A stretch of DNA of 64,000 nt from Atopsyche davidsoni (lineage: Eukaryota > Arthropoda > Insecta > Trichoptera > Hydrobiosidae). Position numbers and translations under genes: made by a program. The stretch spans positions 10,257,001 through 10,321,000 of the forward strand of contig JAILWY010000026.1 in the NCBI GenBank assembly GCA_022113835.1, in the 5' to 3' direction. This document shows, in pieces, positions 12,341-25,980 of this stretch. The stretch's first letter is position 1. Each line of letters begins with the position of its first letter. Under the pieces are notes generated by a model. That model searched no databases. It saw only the letters and a program-made list of their open reading frames with translations, and was not told the origin of the DNA.

Positions 12341-15300
12341 CTAAGTATGCGGAGTTTTTTTTAACACATAATAACCATATAATTTGAAGTTTTTGACGTT
12401 TATCCTATATTCTTATTAATATATATTATCAAATGCCTCGGGAATGAGTCTTTCAAAATAATACGCGTTATCCGCGGGTATCATTTAATAAGAACCCCTC
12501 GATTAGATGTCAAGGCCGGCATCCATTATTTTCGGTTAATTGCTCTTTTCAGTTAAATATTTCCGGAATAGTTCGTTATTCTCTGTTCTGCCGATAACTG
12601 ACATCTTTAATTATATTCCCAGTGAGTAATTTAAAACAATGATTAAAATATATTTTATTTAGGTAAACATGGCTACGTTTTTCTAATAATAATATTAATT
12701 TACCGTCGTTTTGTCAATGTTTCGATGTCGTTCAAGCGTATGTTCTTATTTCACGCCTCGCATAATCATTTTCCTACCTAAATCCGCGTGTCGAACACCC
12801 TAACAAGTTTTCGGGAGACCTTGTGTAGTCTTGTAGTGAACATAATCTGCTCCCCGCGGTAATCCCCGAGCGAATGTTAATTGATAGCCTTCCAGGCCCT
12901 CGTTAGGTGCGGCCAGGTCGGAGGGTATCAGTTCCTCATAGCGCGATAAGACGCAGGTAAGTCTCGTATGAGTGTGTGAACACGTCTAGAATAATTAACA
13001 GGCGGCCCCGCGATGTTCCACCCCGATGAAGCTCGACGAAGGCTTTCGCTCGCCTTCCTTGAATTTAATTTAATTTACACCAACATGACAGGCTTACATT
13101 ATTATTATATTAAAATAAGTAAATCGCCGAAGATGTCTTACGAATCCAGTGATCTTTACTTCTTGTTGCATACATATTATCTTGTATATAATTGAATCGT
13201 TTTTTCAGAGTGTGTTATGTACGCTACATAATCATGTTGTACTCAACGTTACCAGAGGAACATAATTTTTGTCACTGTAAAAAAGAAAACAAAAATTAAC
13301 TATACCGTAATCAATATACTTTGTGGGTAATATTATGTATTAAAAACATAAGTTTAAATTAATTTATCGAAAATGGACTAAATTTATAATAAATAGACAT
13401 TCTTTCCTGCCTTTATCTATATATTTTATGATTAAAAAAAGAAGTGCTTTTCATTACGTTGCATAGTTTATGAGTTTTTCTTTTAAAAAGTACTTGCATA
13501 TATAATATTAAAATGGCTTTTAAAGCTTCGTAATCATTCATCTTAACACCATTTGCAAATCGTTAAAAAATATTAAAAATAAACTACAACAACATTGTTT
13601 TAAATAAAACAAAGTTAAGGTTTTAATGAGCACGCCACAATATAAATGATTTTTTATTATCAATATTTTTTTTCTCTACCTTTATTATGTGACTAATAAG
13701 TAAATACAATGCTATTATATTGTCCGATGCATTTTTTTATGCTCATATAAAAATGAACCATTTAAATAGATTGGCGATCACTGCGCGACAAAAGATGGCA
13801 TATATTATTTTCAAATTAATGAAATATAAATTTGAAAAATAGTAACGTTTAATAGTAACGTAAACTTATCTTAAGCGATCAAAACTTTATTCAATGGTCC
13901 AAAGGTGACACTTTTCTGTACCTGTTTTAAAATTCCCATTGTGATTTTTTGATACAGCGCATTGTGGTTAATTATAATAGAGAAAAATACGAATAGCTTT
14001 ACTAAATTTCAAAAAGAAAATTACACTGAGGGTAAAAAATGTGTTTGGATTATGTCCTTTGTGAAAATTTCATGCTAATTTTAATGATTATTTATATTCA
14101 GTATTCCAGCAGAACTGTTTTTTCGTCGTTCTCGCTGTTTTGATATCCTAATATATTACGCCTAAAATAATGGTTTTTATAAAACATCAATATTTATATA
14201 ATATTTATGTATTTATTTTTGTTTTTTTTAATAAGAAAACAAACAAAAAATGGAGCACGTTCGTAGACATTTGTGCGCTAGAGTTTAATTAAATTATGAA
14301 GAATTATTCAGTAAATCCATACGGGAGCCATATTGAGAAATATTCTAGCAATTTCATTTGTATATTTAGTTAGTTCTTTAGAATATATTTAGTATTGAAA
14401 TCAGGGCTCGTATAAAGAAGCTACCATTTTAAATTTATTTCATATCACTGATTGTAATATGCTAAGCCTAAAGTAACCACTGTAAAATTAATATGCTATA
14501 AGAATATAAAAATTGACGTTCAATTGTGATATTTGTCAGCAGACCGAACGCGTGCCAATCAATATATAATCTTATATAATCAATAAGCTTTTTAATGTTT
14601 TTTTTTATTTAACTAGTAAAATGCACCCAATCTCCCGCACCTTTTCCATCGCACGACCACCTGTAAAGCACAGTTAGAGAAGAGGGAGCGGGCGCTCGTG
14701 CCCTGGCCGCTAACTGGAGTTTGTGTCGCCCTGGAGACCGGCCGCTGTGTCTTGAAATGCCGTTGCTTACCTCCCTAAGTGTAGTCCTTCGCCTAATGTG
14801 AGAGCCTTGCAGGGCTGTCGTTCTTACTCAGAGAACCTGTCAGAGTGTCGGTTCAAAAGAACAAAATTTCATCGTTTAATTTAAAGATCGGAGAATTTTT
14901 GTCACATTTTCACACACACATATATATATTTTTGAATAAAATACTTGAGTGATTTTCCACATTTTCGTTTTTATTAGTGACCGGTTTCGCCAACCTTTTA
15001 CGTTAGCATTATCAAACAGAGTCATTATCATACTCTGTTTCATTCAATTCCACCAAGTACTCTTTGTCTCTCCACACGCATATATGTTTAAATATCATAA
15101 TTATGTTGAGACACATTTAAATAATGAGTTATCTATTTACCGTCCTCAGTTGTATAAAAAAAGTTTATAAATGAAGTTGTAAATAACGGACATAACTAGC
15201 AGGTATAAATAAGTTTTATATTTTTATTTATAGTAATATTAAAGTATATTTCAAAGTTGCGTATTTCCATATATTACAAAGATTTTATCATACACCATAT

Positions 15301-17335
15301 AAATAAACAAAATATGCCTTGATTTGATGCTACTTTACTAGAACCGTTGTCAAATAATATATATTATCGGTATAATAAATCTAATATTTAGAAATCATTT
15401 TTGTTTTTAATTTCCGGCGTCGTTGTTGACTTTTTTCGATTTCAATTTTCGCAGAGTTCTTCGGGTTCTTGGTTCCGAAAAACCTTTGCGATACATTTCA
15501 AGATACAAATACCCTCTATTGAGTATGTCAAAATAAACAAAATTATGGTTTTTCAAAAATTTATTTACAGGTTTAAACCATTTTGGTGATGTTTTTGGTT
15601 ATAGTGTTTGAAAGAAGAGACCTTTTGAGATGGCGATATTGTATTTCGTAGTTAGGCAGCCCTGTTCGTTGTATGGTGTAATACATTCACAGTCCCCCCG
15701 CCTCCCCGTCTGGGGAAAATTCGCAACACAAATTTTAATAAATTCCGGCTTAGAATTTCACGAGAGTCTGGCTTTGGATTGTTTCTTTGTTCCCTTTTTT
15801 TATTATCTAAGTTTATAAAACACTTTTTCAACACATATTCTGTATAAAATCCACACGTTCCTGTCGCGCGAGCATCGTCATTCCATCCTAATATTTTGAG
15901 ACAAATTAATATTACTAAGTTTTACCAAGTGAAAATATTTTCATTGGCGTAACATAATTATTCGATGAGAACTAAATATGCCATAAGTTAGACTTTTCAA
16001 ATGTCCTTTTTTTTAAACCACTTAATGATATCAAAAGGATGCGTGCATATATAGTGACGTTTTCGACGCACAAAATATATTTACACTCGTTAAACAAAAT
16101 CTTCTTGCCACAAAACTCATTCGCAAATTCGAAACTCTCATCCAGCGCTGAAATCCGCGTGGAAAGTTTCCACCGCGAGACGAGGGCTTAAATCTGTGTC
16201 CAAACACGGATTACTCGTCATCGCCCATTCAGTGGATTAGCCGGCGGATCGGAAAATATGAAACGCCCCTTAAATTGGATCCTTCACACACAAACACCCC
16301 GCCAAAGGCTGACCATTCACGACCGAATTATTCCAGCCCGCTACTCCTGCGTAGTATTCATATTAGCGTGGTTTGTTATGATTTTTTTTCATGCTTCTGA
16401 TAAAAATATAATGTTATTGTCGTTGACATTTCAGGCTGCCTTTGTTTTTGTTATTTTTTGTGCGCTCCCCCCTTTGATCTTTATAATTTTTATGCTCTGT
16501 TTTGTTTCCTTTATGCTCGTAAAGGTTCAAGGTTGTCATATGTAACATTAATAATTGAATGTTCCATTACGAACCAATTAAGATCTGTCTAATTTAATTG
16601 AGTATATTTTTTCAGGATAATTCAATAGCTAGTATTTATTATAAATTTGAAGGGATACTTTCATATAAATATATATTTAACAGATAACTCTGTTAAAATA
16701 TTTGATTTTTTAAAATAAATTATTATTGGAAATACTTCTACATAAGTAAAATCAATGGGTGGATGCAATTGTGCTAGACAGGTCTTGTTATCTGTCATCT
16801 CACAAAGTTTTTAAAACAGTATGCTCCTCTTGCCGGCGCTATTGTACGTAGCATAGATTTGGATTCCGATAAGGGGCATCGTCCATAAATCACAAGTACT
16901 GCGGCGAACAACGCTCAATATCATCCCTACGAGACAGGATCTATTTTGGAGAATTTCGACGATTAATCAAAGTCGAGGATGAAGCTCTAATTTGCAGAAA
17001 TATAAATGCCGGTTCTCCTAGGTATTATTATCTTGAACTATTTTTAAACAAGTGATCGCACAGTTCTGTTTGTATCAGGCAGTTACATTTTTTAATGATT
17101 AGAATGTTTTCATCTATGAAATCAATGAAACAGATTTTTTAAGACAATATAAATATTTATGTGTCTAAACTAGACAATTTTGTGAATGTGATTTTTTTAA
17201 TCAACTGGCTTTAAGATAATTATTTATTATTCCAACAATAATTTTATTGTTATAACTTTGAAATACCAGCATTATAACGTAAATTGAAGAATTTTAAATC
17301 GAATCAAAGAATTTATTGTCAATATACATATGTAA
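12341..17335. other. Non-coding stretch between transposon remnants
   Basis: AT-rich, with GC-richer patches at 12820-13050, 14630-14850 and 16130-16260. A perfect plus-strand splice-donor consensus, CAG|GTAAGT, falls at 12956/12957 at the end of the first patch. The sequence before it has no ORF of note. Open frames at 13013-13195 and 16258-16545 match nothing known. No RNA gene recognised. Confidence 0.4.
14971..15030 (+). repeat. Dispersed-repeat-like segment (ACCGGTTTCGC motif)
   Basis: GACCGGTTTCGCCAAC followed by TTAGCATTATCA resembles a motif common in insect interspersed repeats, where a GACCGGTTTCG core precedes a GCAT...ATCA stretch. A related but more diverged copy lies at 36631-36680 (GACCAGTTTCGCTAA ... 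TATGCTATTATC). Assignment to a specific family was not possible. Confidence 0.3.
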
Positions 17336-17439
17336 TATCCTGGGCCAATCTCACTAATTCGGCTGCACTTCCGATCTCCAGACACTGCACCCACGTGAAC
17401 TTCGTTATTCCTACTTCTTGGTGAGACTGGCCCAGGATA
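17336..17439. mobile_element. 104-bp inverted-repeat (MITE-like) element
   Basis: Arms of 19 bp (17336-17354, TATCCTGGGCCAATCTCAC) and its near-perfect reverse complement (17421-17439) differ at one base and enclose 66 bp. The interior is GC-richer than the surroundings. The structure fits a tiny terminal-inverted-repeat element or a large hairpin. No clear target-site duplication is visible. Confidence 0.5.
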
Positions 17440-17502
17440 GAGACATGTCTCAGGAAACGGTCACCAACCTCTTATAAGGAGGGGCAACAGGAGAAGAAGA
17501 TA
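17440..17502 (+). repeat. Possible retroelement 3'-tail fragment
   Basis: Immediately after the inverted repeat, one frame reads RDMSQETVTNLL, a stop, then GGATGEED. Arthropod non-LTR retrotransposon reverse transcriptases often end in this style (R-D-R ... W ... VTNLL). The fragment is too short to classify and shows no poly(A) tail. Confidence 0.2.
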
Positions 17503-17904
17503 TGTTATATACTTGGGAAGCAGTTTATAGAAAGTATCCATTTATTGAAAACCATATTTTCAATAGCTTGTTTCAAAAACCAAAGATTAAAACCGATAAG
17601 AAATAAATGTATTGTGGAATAAAAATAAATAAAACAGTTTTAACAACAAAGTAGTAGTTTTATAAAATAAGCATTTAAATATATAGCCACTGGACTGCGC
17701 CTTACCAATGAAGATATTCAGCTTAATGTAGTTTGCCGCCCGTTAAATTTAAAGGAGTAAATAAAACTATGCTTACATAAGTTTTATATACCATATATAT
17801 ATAATAGTATGTGTATATATATACAAATTTTGAATATTTGAAATATATATATAAATTTTTCAAATATTCCAAATTTTTCTAATTTTCAAATAGACACCAA
17901 ATAG

Positions 17905-18075
17905 AGCTTAGAACTGTAAGCTCATATTTTTCAAAATATGTATTCTCGTATTTTGGAAAATGTGAGCTTTCAATGTCATAGCTCATATGATAAAAACATA
18001 TGACCTTTCAATGTTAAATCTTATAATCTCAAAATATGAGCTTTGACTTTGAAACCTCATATTTTCATAATGATT
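17905..18075. repeat. Degenerate palindromic repeat cluster (AGCTCATATTTT...)
   Basis: At least four diverged units of AGCTCATATTTT or its complement AAAATATGAGCT, several followed by TTCAATGT or TTGACTTT. They alternate orientation, so neighbouring units can pair as hairpins. It looks like decayed tandem or inverted duplication of a short palindrome. Confidence 0.55.
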
Positions 18076-18320
18076 TGGACTTACACATGCTTACATATAT
18101 ACACACACACGCGCGCAAACACAAAAATAGGTGGATTTACAATGGCTAGCGATGTCATGCTAGGAGGTTCTAGGTCGTACGACAGACCCCAGGATACCGT
18201 TGATACTTGCTTGCGTAAGTGTATTTTTATAACAAATGTAGCTGTGCGCTTTCCAATTTTCTAAATCTAATTCCTGGTGTTTGCCAACGGTCCCGCGCGC
18301 GTGTCCGGGCTCGAAGCTCG

Positions 18321-18360
18321 TCTCACCTGCCCGGCCCTCGCCTCACCTGCCCGGCCCTCG
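18321..18360. repeat. 20-bp tandem duplication with CACCTG E-boxes
   Basis: Two adjacent 20-bp copies (18321-18340 and 18341-18360) that differ only at the first base. Each contains CACCTG followed by CCCGGCCCTCG. The pair lies in a GC-rich island (18280-18380). CACCTG is the core of Snail/Escargot-type and some bHLH sites. A regulatory role is inference. Confidence 0.8.
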
Positions 18361-21300
18361 TCCTCCGCGCTCGTCTCTACCCCACAGTGCTTTATAGTTT
18401 CATCAAGTTTTACAACGTCTGTAATAAACTGAAATCAGGTCTGACTTTATGTGGCCCATGTATAATTCCCGATTAAACGATTCGTTTATTATTTATTGCG
18501 CACTATAATCTAAACAACGACATAATAATATCATGAATTATTGAGGTTAGATAAATGAAGCGAGCGTACCATGCATATAGTTTTATTATATACTAAAATT
18601 GAATTGTAATGGCATTGGGAACTAATGAATTCTTTGTCACTGACTATCTTAATAAATTTTTTTGTAATTTTACCACGAATGCATACATTATAATTATAAT
18701 ATCACGATCAACATCTCTACTACCAAGAGTGCGCAAAAACATTTTTACTCCTTCACATTTTATGTATAATATGTCATATACATCTTATTTCTTAGCCTAA
18801 AAAAAACAGATCACTTCTGGCGGCATTGAATATGATATAATATAAAATCAGTTTTAAAAATTATCCTTTGACAGATTGTAATTATTTGTTCAACTGGAAT
18901 TTTAAGATGTCATTTATGTTAAATAGGACGCTTCAAATTGTCTTAATACTGGGAAATAATATTTCTTTTTTTTTTTTTTAATGTTTATCAGTGTTTTTAT
19001 CAAAAACTGAAAGAGTCAACAATAATATATTTGGGAAACATATTATGTAAAAATAATATTTGCTCCTTTGACAATTATACTGAATAAACTTAAATAAAAT
19101 ATTTCTTTATCTTTAAACCTCCTTGAATCAGTTCAAATATTTTTATATTCAATTTATTGGGTTATTTGTTAAGGCCAATCATATTACAGACATCTTTATA
19201 TATTTAACTTTAAAATGGAATAAATTATAAACATCAATTTGTTATATTTTATTCAAACTTAATAACCATTACCTTTGTTTGATTTTTTAGAACAGTTTAT
19301 GGATTGATTGAAGATTGTGTTATTGTTTGTAGTGAGCTTCAATGCATTAATTACTTCGGGCGCCAGTTGTGGTATTTATTTGCCTCACCTGCGGTCTCGT
19401 TTTTTAATAGTCGGTTAAGAATTTATAGAGACATAATGTACGACATGTCGCTCTAACATGTATTATATTGTAATTATATAACAATTTATGTATTATGTGC
19501 ATGAAAATTTACTTTTGTCGATCTGTGAGCTAGATTACTATTTTATTTAATTAAGTAATTTTATTCTCTGTACGTGACAGTAATATCCGACGTGAGAAAT
19601 ATTGCCAGCCGGGTAGTGTTATACGAGAACCTCATCTCATCGGGCACTGTTACGTTTGGAATTTGTTTAGCCAGTATGGTCAGGACAAATAAGGCCCCGT
19701 CTTGCAGGCGACGGCTCTCTGACCTCACTCGCTAAATTGCTGGATGTTTTATATTCATATGCTTCTCGCATCGCCTGCAATGTAGCCAGCTCGCCAAAGA
19801 TATTCCCATATGTGGCACGTGTGCCATTTCGACTTTATAGCTTATGGGTTCTGAAGCAACGCTCAAAATGAAACCCCCATTTTGTTTGTAGTACCACAGC
19901 ACGCACAAAAAATATGAATTAATAACCTCGTTGCAAAAAATGCACAATACATTCGCTTTTTAATATTGAATAATTGAACATTTTTGTAGGTTTAGAAACA
20001 TCCTGCCTTCAACAAACATATTTTTCTTAATTCTGCCATTTTTTTGGGAATACGAGTTTGAATTCCACTAAACGCATTGTTTGATTTTAATGAAAAGTAC
20101 TTTATATAAAGCTGTACAAGTGCGTATTTTCTACTGTTTTTGGCAGAAGCCATGAGTTAGGGTGAGTTGTAATGTCTCCTTAATTATTCTCTTCGTAGTC
20201 ATATAATAAATTTAAATATGCTTTGAATCTAGAGTTTGCACGAAATTCTATTAGTGCGAAGATTTAGTATAAATGCGTAATCCTACTGCCGAAGCTACCT
20301 ATTTTATCACTGCCGAGCTATTGAGCCGCCTATGTCACACATATTAGGATTTAATCTTATTTATTCGGGAGTGGAATATCTCAATTTTTATTATCCAACA
20401 AATAATAAAGGAAAACGCTTTTACAAAAATCTCGCGTATAATTCATCCGCAGTTCTGGAATTCCCTTTGTAGTGTTAATAGGTTTTTGGTTTCGATTTCA
20501 TTTCGGCATTTCTCCCTTATTGCGGGTCGAGTCACAAGACAACGACTGTTTCGTTATTGGTATATTTTTGACAGATATTTTTAATTTGTATTTTCTAAGA
20601 AAATTGTTGACATTCCTTACAAAGGAATATTCTCGCCCGAGAGATGCTTATTTTAACACAAAGCTAAAGATAAACAACAGGTAAAATGAAAATCGTTTCC
20701 TGGTAACTTATTCTCCTGAATTAACCTAGAACAAAGTCGTGCCGTTAATCCCTCTCGCAAAATATGAGATTAGAAGTGTTCCTCTTCGACTCTCAGTTTC
20801 AAAGTCGGCGTTAACAAGAGAAGAAAATGCTACTGATATAATTATGCACAGATATTTCCAAACCTCCTTGCAGTTGGACTGGATTAATATACATTTTGTG
20901 CTTGGCGTGAATTTATTTTGGTTTCGTGGTTTTTAACTGTAGCAGATCAGTGGTGCGGAGATCATATCGTGATGTTTTTGTTCGGAAAGATAGAAACAAT
21001 AAAAATATAATCGTATGCCTATGTTTACGTGGCGCAAAAAAAAAATCGTTAAATAAAGGCTTGTTCAAAAGTACGAAATGTTTTTCTAAATGATCTTTTT
21101 TCTATCTCGGGTAAACGAGGCGTCTGATTTTCCGGGCAAGCTTAGTTCAGGCCGCCCGGCAACACGGGCCGCGGGCAGGCGGGCCCAGGGACAAATTACA
21201 GGCTCCCGACCTTCCCCCCAGCCACCCCTCCCCCGGTCTCCGTCCCTCGACCCCGCATCGCAGTGCGACGATTCATTCTGTCTGGGCAGAACACCACGTA

Positions 21301-24300
21301 TGATAGAGTTTTTAATTACTTTATGCTACCTGTCAATCGTTCATCGTGGGAAAATATTATTTTAAAAATATAGCAGTATTTTTTTTAGTGAGAAATATCT
21401 ACACAACCCAGCCGCTTAAGAATCCTTAGGTTTCTTTAAATAATGTGTTACATAAACGATTACCTAATAAATTATTTTCATTAACCTCTTGATTATTTAT
21501 ATAAATGTATTTAACGTTATTTCTGTTGAGTATTTTCTTTATACTATGGTAAGCAAACGCGACTACTTATACGACGATTTGTTTATATTTTGCGCGCCTT
21601 CTATGTTGGGACAAATTGTGTCCAAGTTGGAGTCTGTCTCTGTCAAATCCTAAAACCGGAGTGATCCAAGAGATAAACTAACTCGCTTAATGGCGAGTAC
21701 AGTTTATGCGCTGGGAGGCAGTAATCCGTCAGCCCTCTGACAATTTACGGCGGCGACAATCGTAATTCAATTAAGCAAGGAGTCGTTTTCTAAGCTGCAG
21801 CTGTTTAGCATGGAGGCCGCGTCTCGGCCCGACCCGCCCGCCGCATATTCGGTATCAATCCACAATTATCACGCGACAATACGTACAAGCCGCTATAAAA
21901 TTATGGCTTATTAATTTTATATTCTCTATATTTTGCTTTGTTTTAGTTTTTCTTTTATACTTGAAAATTTATGATTTCAAAGTTACTATTGTTTATTTTA
22001 AGTCATTCTTGTTATGAAATTAATAAGTAGAGAAAATTAATTTTTTAAGCAGCAATTTTTTTTTGAATTTGGCATAAAATTTTGTGGCAGACAAAATTAT
22101 TAAAATGTTTTATTCGTCTTCAATCGATTTTGCACACTTTTAGGCCTAAATAACCGAGTCATCAGTCAGTTGGAGGGATTTTGCTTTGCCAACATTTTTC
22201 AAGTGCTTGCCACAGTTCGCTGTGTAAATTTTCGTTGAATCGTGTGCGCAACTATAAAAGAGAGTAATTAAATATTCTTGTTTGCTTTAGAAGTATGGAT
22301 GAGTTTACTTAACTGGCAGGCGCTAAAAGCGTCATTTATAAAGTTGTCGGCGGTGGAATATTTTCGTTATTTTCCGTTTTTATAGAAGCTTCCACGCGAC
22401 TGTCGCCCGCCGCCCGGCGACCGATCACTAACCTGCGGAGCTCTCCACTCAATATTTCAGCCCCGCCTGGAAAATATTTTTTTTTCTTACAATAAACATG
22501 TTCTTAGTAGGCTGGATTACGCGATGCGAAATCTGGGAGACGACGCTGCCTACGTGATTGATCGGTTGTCGTTTTACAAAGCGACGAATCAAAGCACCAC
22601 CATCGTAATAGTAATCAAATTTTATTGGAAACTCAAATGATACCCATAAGTATTGTATTAAAATCGAATTTATTCCCCCCAGTTCTCTGTGTGATGAAAC
22701 CCTGCAAATTTCCAATCCAATTAATTGAATGAAAATCGTATACAAATTGAACTTGTGTTTTATTTTTTAGTTGCGTTATTTTTACCACATGGGATTGTAT
22801 GTAGTTTTATCGTTTACTGCAAGTTTGTAACTTTAATGATGCCTTCATTCAAAACCGAGTTTGATGTTTATTTAGGTTGTCCGCTCCTGTCCGGGGTTTC
22901 TGTAAATAAAGACATTTGCTCTTGAATTCTCGGGGCTGAAAACCTTTCCCTTCATCAAATCCCTAAGACATTATAAAATTTATAAATGCATTTTTTGATT
23001 ATTGGAAGCTTGGAATGATTATAGAGATAATTCGTTATTTTTAATTTATTATGATCCGGTTTAACCACAAATTGCTGAATTTTAGCGAATAAATAAAGTA
23101 CATCCACTTTCCCGCTGGTACGTAATGAAGTCGCCGTGGCGGATCGCTGATGACGCTTTCTGGGGTGCATCCCCGCGCCCCGCTCCACCCTTTTTTCTGG
23201 TGCAGCGCAATCTGCATTCATTGCTGCACTGCTAAGTGGCCGACTCACTAACTAGGGGGCCGCCGCTCAGCTCCAGCTGGCCCACTTGGGATGCCCTTCC
23301 GATATCGACAAAGTTAGGTTCTCGCCATCAGCATATGACACCATTGAGGTAGAATGGTCGAGGGAGTTATCCGATAAAAGTCTAACCAAAGTGCCATCAC
23401 AGCGTACAATATTTCAAGCTTTTAATACCTGCGTATACACGACGAAATGGAAGATATCCGATGGTCAAATCTATAAATAAACCTTCCAGCGCTTTTATTC
23501 CTAATTTACGGTATTCTCCTGGTCTTTTTGATTTATCCTGGCCATTAAATTTCATTCCGATGAAGGAGAGCAGATAATAAATATCCGCTGGCACATAAAT
23601 TGCGATTATCTTCTGTAAGTCTATCGGCGTAGAGGGTCGCCCCGCCGCCCGCGCGACGTCCTACTCGATTATACATGCCGCGCCCGGACGAGTTCGCTCG
23701 CGCGATGCAATATTTCCTACACTAGGTTTCTTTACGTACCCAGCTGCCGCTTAGAATTTCATGAATTTATTTCCGCAAGTTTATGGTTGCGCTCGGCTTT
23801 CGTTTGATTGCTGTTTGTTTTCGCCTCGTTTTCGTTTCTACTGCAAAAAAAAAAAAAAAAACGTTTTTTCTTCGTTGGGACTCATTAGTGCAGCCATTGT
23901 CTCTCGCAGTGACTTGCGCATTAATTATTAAGACTTCTGTGCGGAGACCCTTCGCGCAGAACAAAGACTCGTGTCATCCTAGCTTGGATAAACCAACACC
24001 CAACAATCTCCTCAGCTCATCCCAACGGCGATGCTTGTTTTATTTTGTTTGAGCTCGGCAAGTTTCAGTCAACGTAAACATTTGCGCCCGGGATTAAACT
24101 GTGTTGCAGTACCTGACACATTAATAATATCAACAACATATTCATGTTCACGTTGTAGATTTTTAGAAAAGGGGTTGGTAATTTACCACCAATATAGTGA
24201 TGCACATCGAATATAATCAAATACTGCTCATAATATATCAATACCTTGATTCACACATTGTTTTCCAAATAAGTTTTATTTCATTTCAATCTCGTTCTTC

Positions 24301-25938
24301 CAAAACACACACCCCTATATGTTTGCAATACTTTCACCATTCAATTCACAATCACAAATAATTTCACCAGAACCTTTCAATTCACTATTTTTTTTTAATT
24401 CACGTTCATAAATTTGATTTTGTTTTTAATGATCAATATACAGAGACTAAAAGAAAATTACTTTAAAAATTGATCTGTATAATATATTTTTCTAAAAAAG
24501 CTGCTTTATCCAAAATAAATCCAAATTTAAAAATTGAAACGCTCTGTCATGAAAACTGATAAAAATAGATATATACATTTTTTTTAATAGTTAAATTTCA
24601 CTGAATGTTGTATCTCAGAAAAATCAGTCCATTTGTTGATTTTTTCTTTGACTTGTCGCTAACCATGCCGTGTCCTCTCACGCCACTGCCCTCGCGACCC
24701 TCTCCGCCTCGCCCCCTGGACCCCTCACTGGCAGTACTCAAAGAACGTCCATTTACAAACACAAGCTACCCTCGACCGTCAGGCTTGGAATCGACTGGAG
24801 AACCATCTCACGCGAGAAAATATTTACTCAGTCAAATGAATAATATCACTACATCAAAACACAGCAAAATTACAGTCTAATTTGACCCAGCTTATGTAAA
24901 TATCCATTGCTAGATAATAAAACCTAGTCATTACTGTAGTAGTAAGATTTAAAAAATGAGTCGTTAGTTATCACCAGGCAATAACCTTAAAGAGTACAAA
25001 CTGTGGACTGTTGCTTCATTTTTATCAGAGGAGGCTGGCGACCATTTCACTGAGCATATATTCAAGCCGAACCAGTTTTCATGGTTTTCGACTGTTGCTT
25101 AGGCTGTGTTTATTGTATAATTTCTCTAAAAAATATTTATTTTAACAATTGCAATATAAACAAGTATTGTTTTTAACCTCTCAGTTTCATAGCTCTAAAA
25201 TAATATCATATAAACATTCTCATGAAAAAAAAATTATTTTTCTCACAATATTGAATATATTTGTTAATGGATCTTTTTAATAAATATATTTGATCTGGGT
25301 TTGTTTGATTGCTAGTATATAACCTATACGATGCCTGCACAATCTGAAATCTTGAGGTGATATAAAACAAGCATTCCTAATGTAACCGCTAGTAAAATGT
25401 TATATGCTTCAGAGAACAATCTTGTACAATTTCCCCGTACGATTCTACGAGCTACGGTGCTACGACGGTGTTATAACAAATACGCAGCTTTCAATACATG
25501 ATACTTGAATGGCAGTATAATTTTTATAATCTTATTTAATACTAAAATATTTAAAAAAAAAATCATATTTGTATATGAGTACCACGACAAATTGTTTAAA
25601 AAAATTGGTAACATAGCTATTTAATTAGTGGTAATACAAAGAAAACGAATAAAGTTGATTTACTTTTTTACATACAAATTTGCACGCCGTCGTTATTGCA
25701 CGGTTAAAATACTAGCCATCAATATTACTGAACTCATTAATTTTCTTCTTAACCTTAAATTCGCACGGCAGTTTAATAAAAAAAGTAATTAAAATAATTT
25801 TGACCACCGAAAACGGATTAGTTAAGATTGAACGAGATTCAACATGAATAATGTTGCCATGACAATTTATTTATTTGTATGCGGTCGAACTTTTTGCATT
25901 GCTAATCGCTTACAGCAATATACTACACCCGCAAAAAC
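18361..25938. other. Non-coding stretch with many GC-rich patches
   Basis: No gene recognised. GC-rich patches lie at about 21120-21290, 21700-21850, 22380-22460, 23130-23300, 23630-23710 and 24670-24790. A strong TATA-type sequence, TATAAAAG, lies at 22253-22260 but has no ORF below it. An A-run of 18 lies at 23845-23862. Open frames in the GC-rich patches (for example 21090-21365 and 24605-24880) are low-complexity Pro/Arg/Ser-rich readings expected from such composition. Confidence 0.4.
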
Positions 25939-25980
25939 AAAGCGGCCGAGCTCCGAGCGGCCGCTTTGCCGTGCTATAAA
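25939..25980 (+). promoter_or_regulatory. Perfect GC-rich hairpin followed by a TATA box
   Basis: AAAGCGGCCG (25939-25948) and its exact complement CGGCCGCTTT (25958-25967) enclose a 9-base loop. CTATAAA (TATAAA at 25975-25980) follows 7 bases later, and a GC-rich block runs to about 26100. The arrangement resembles a core promoter with an upstream hairpin. No coding region follows, so any product would be non-coding. Function is inferred. Confidence 0.3.

Noticed and set aside
21090..21365. Pro/Arg/Ser-rich frame as a gene
   Set aside because: It is low complexity, follows from the GC-rich patch, and lacks conserved features.
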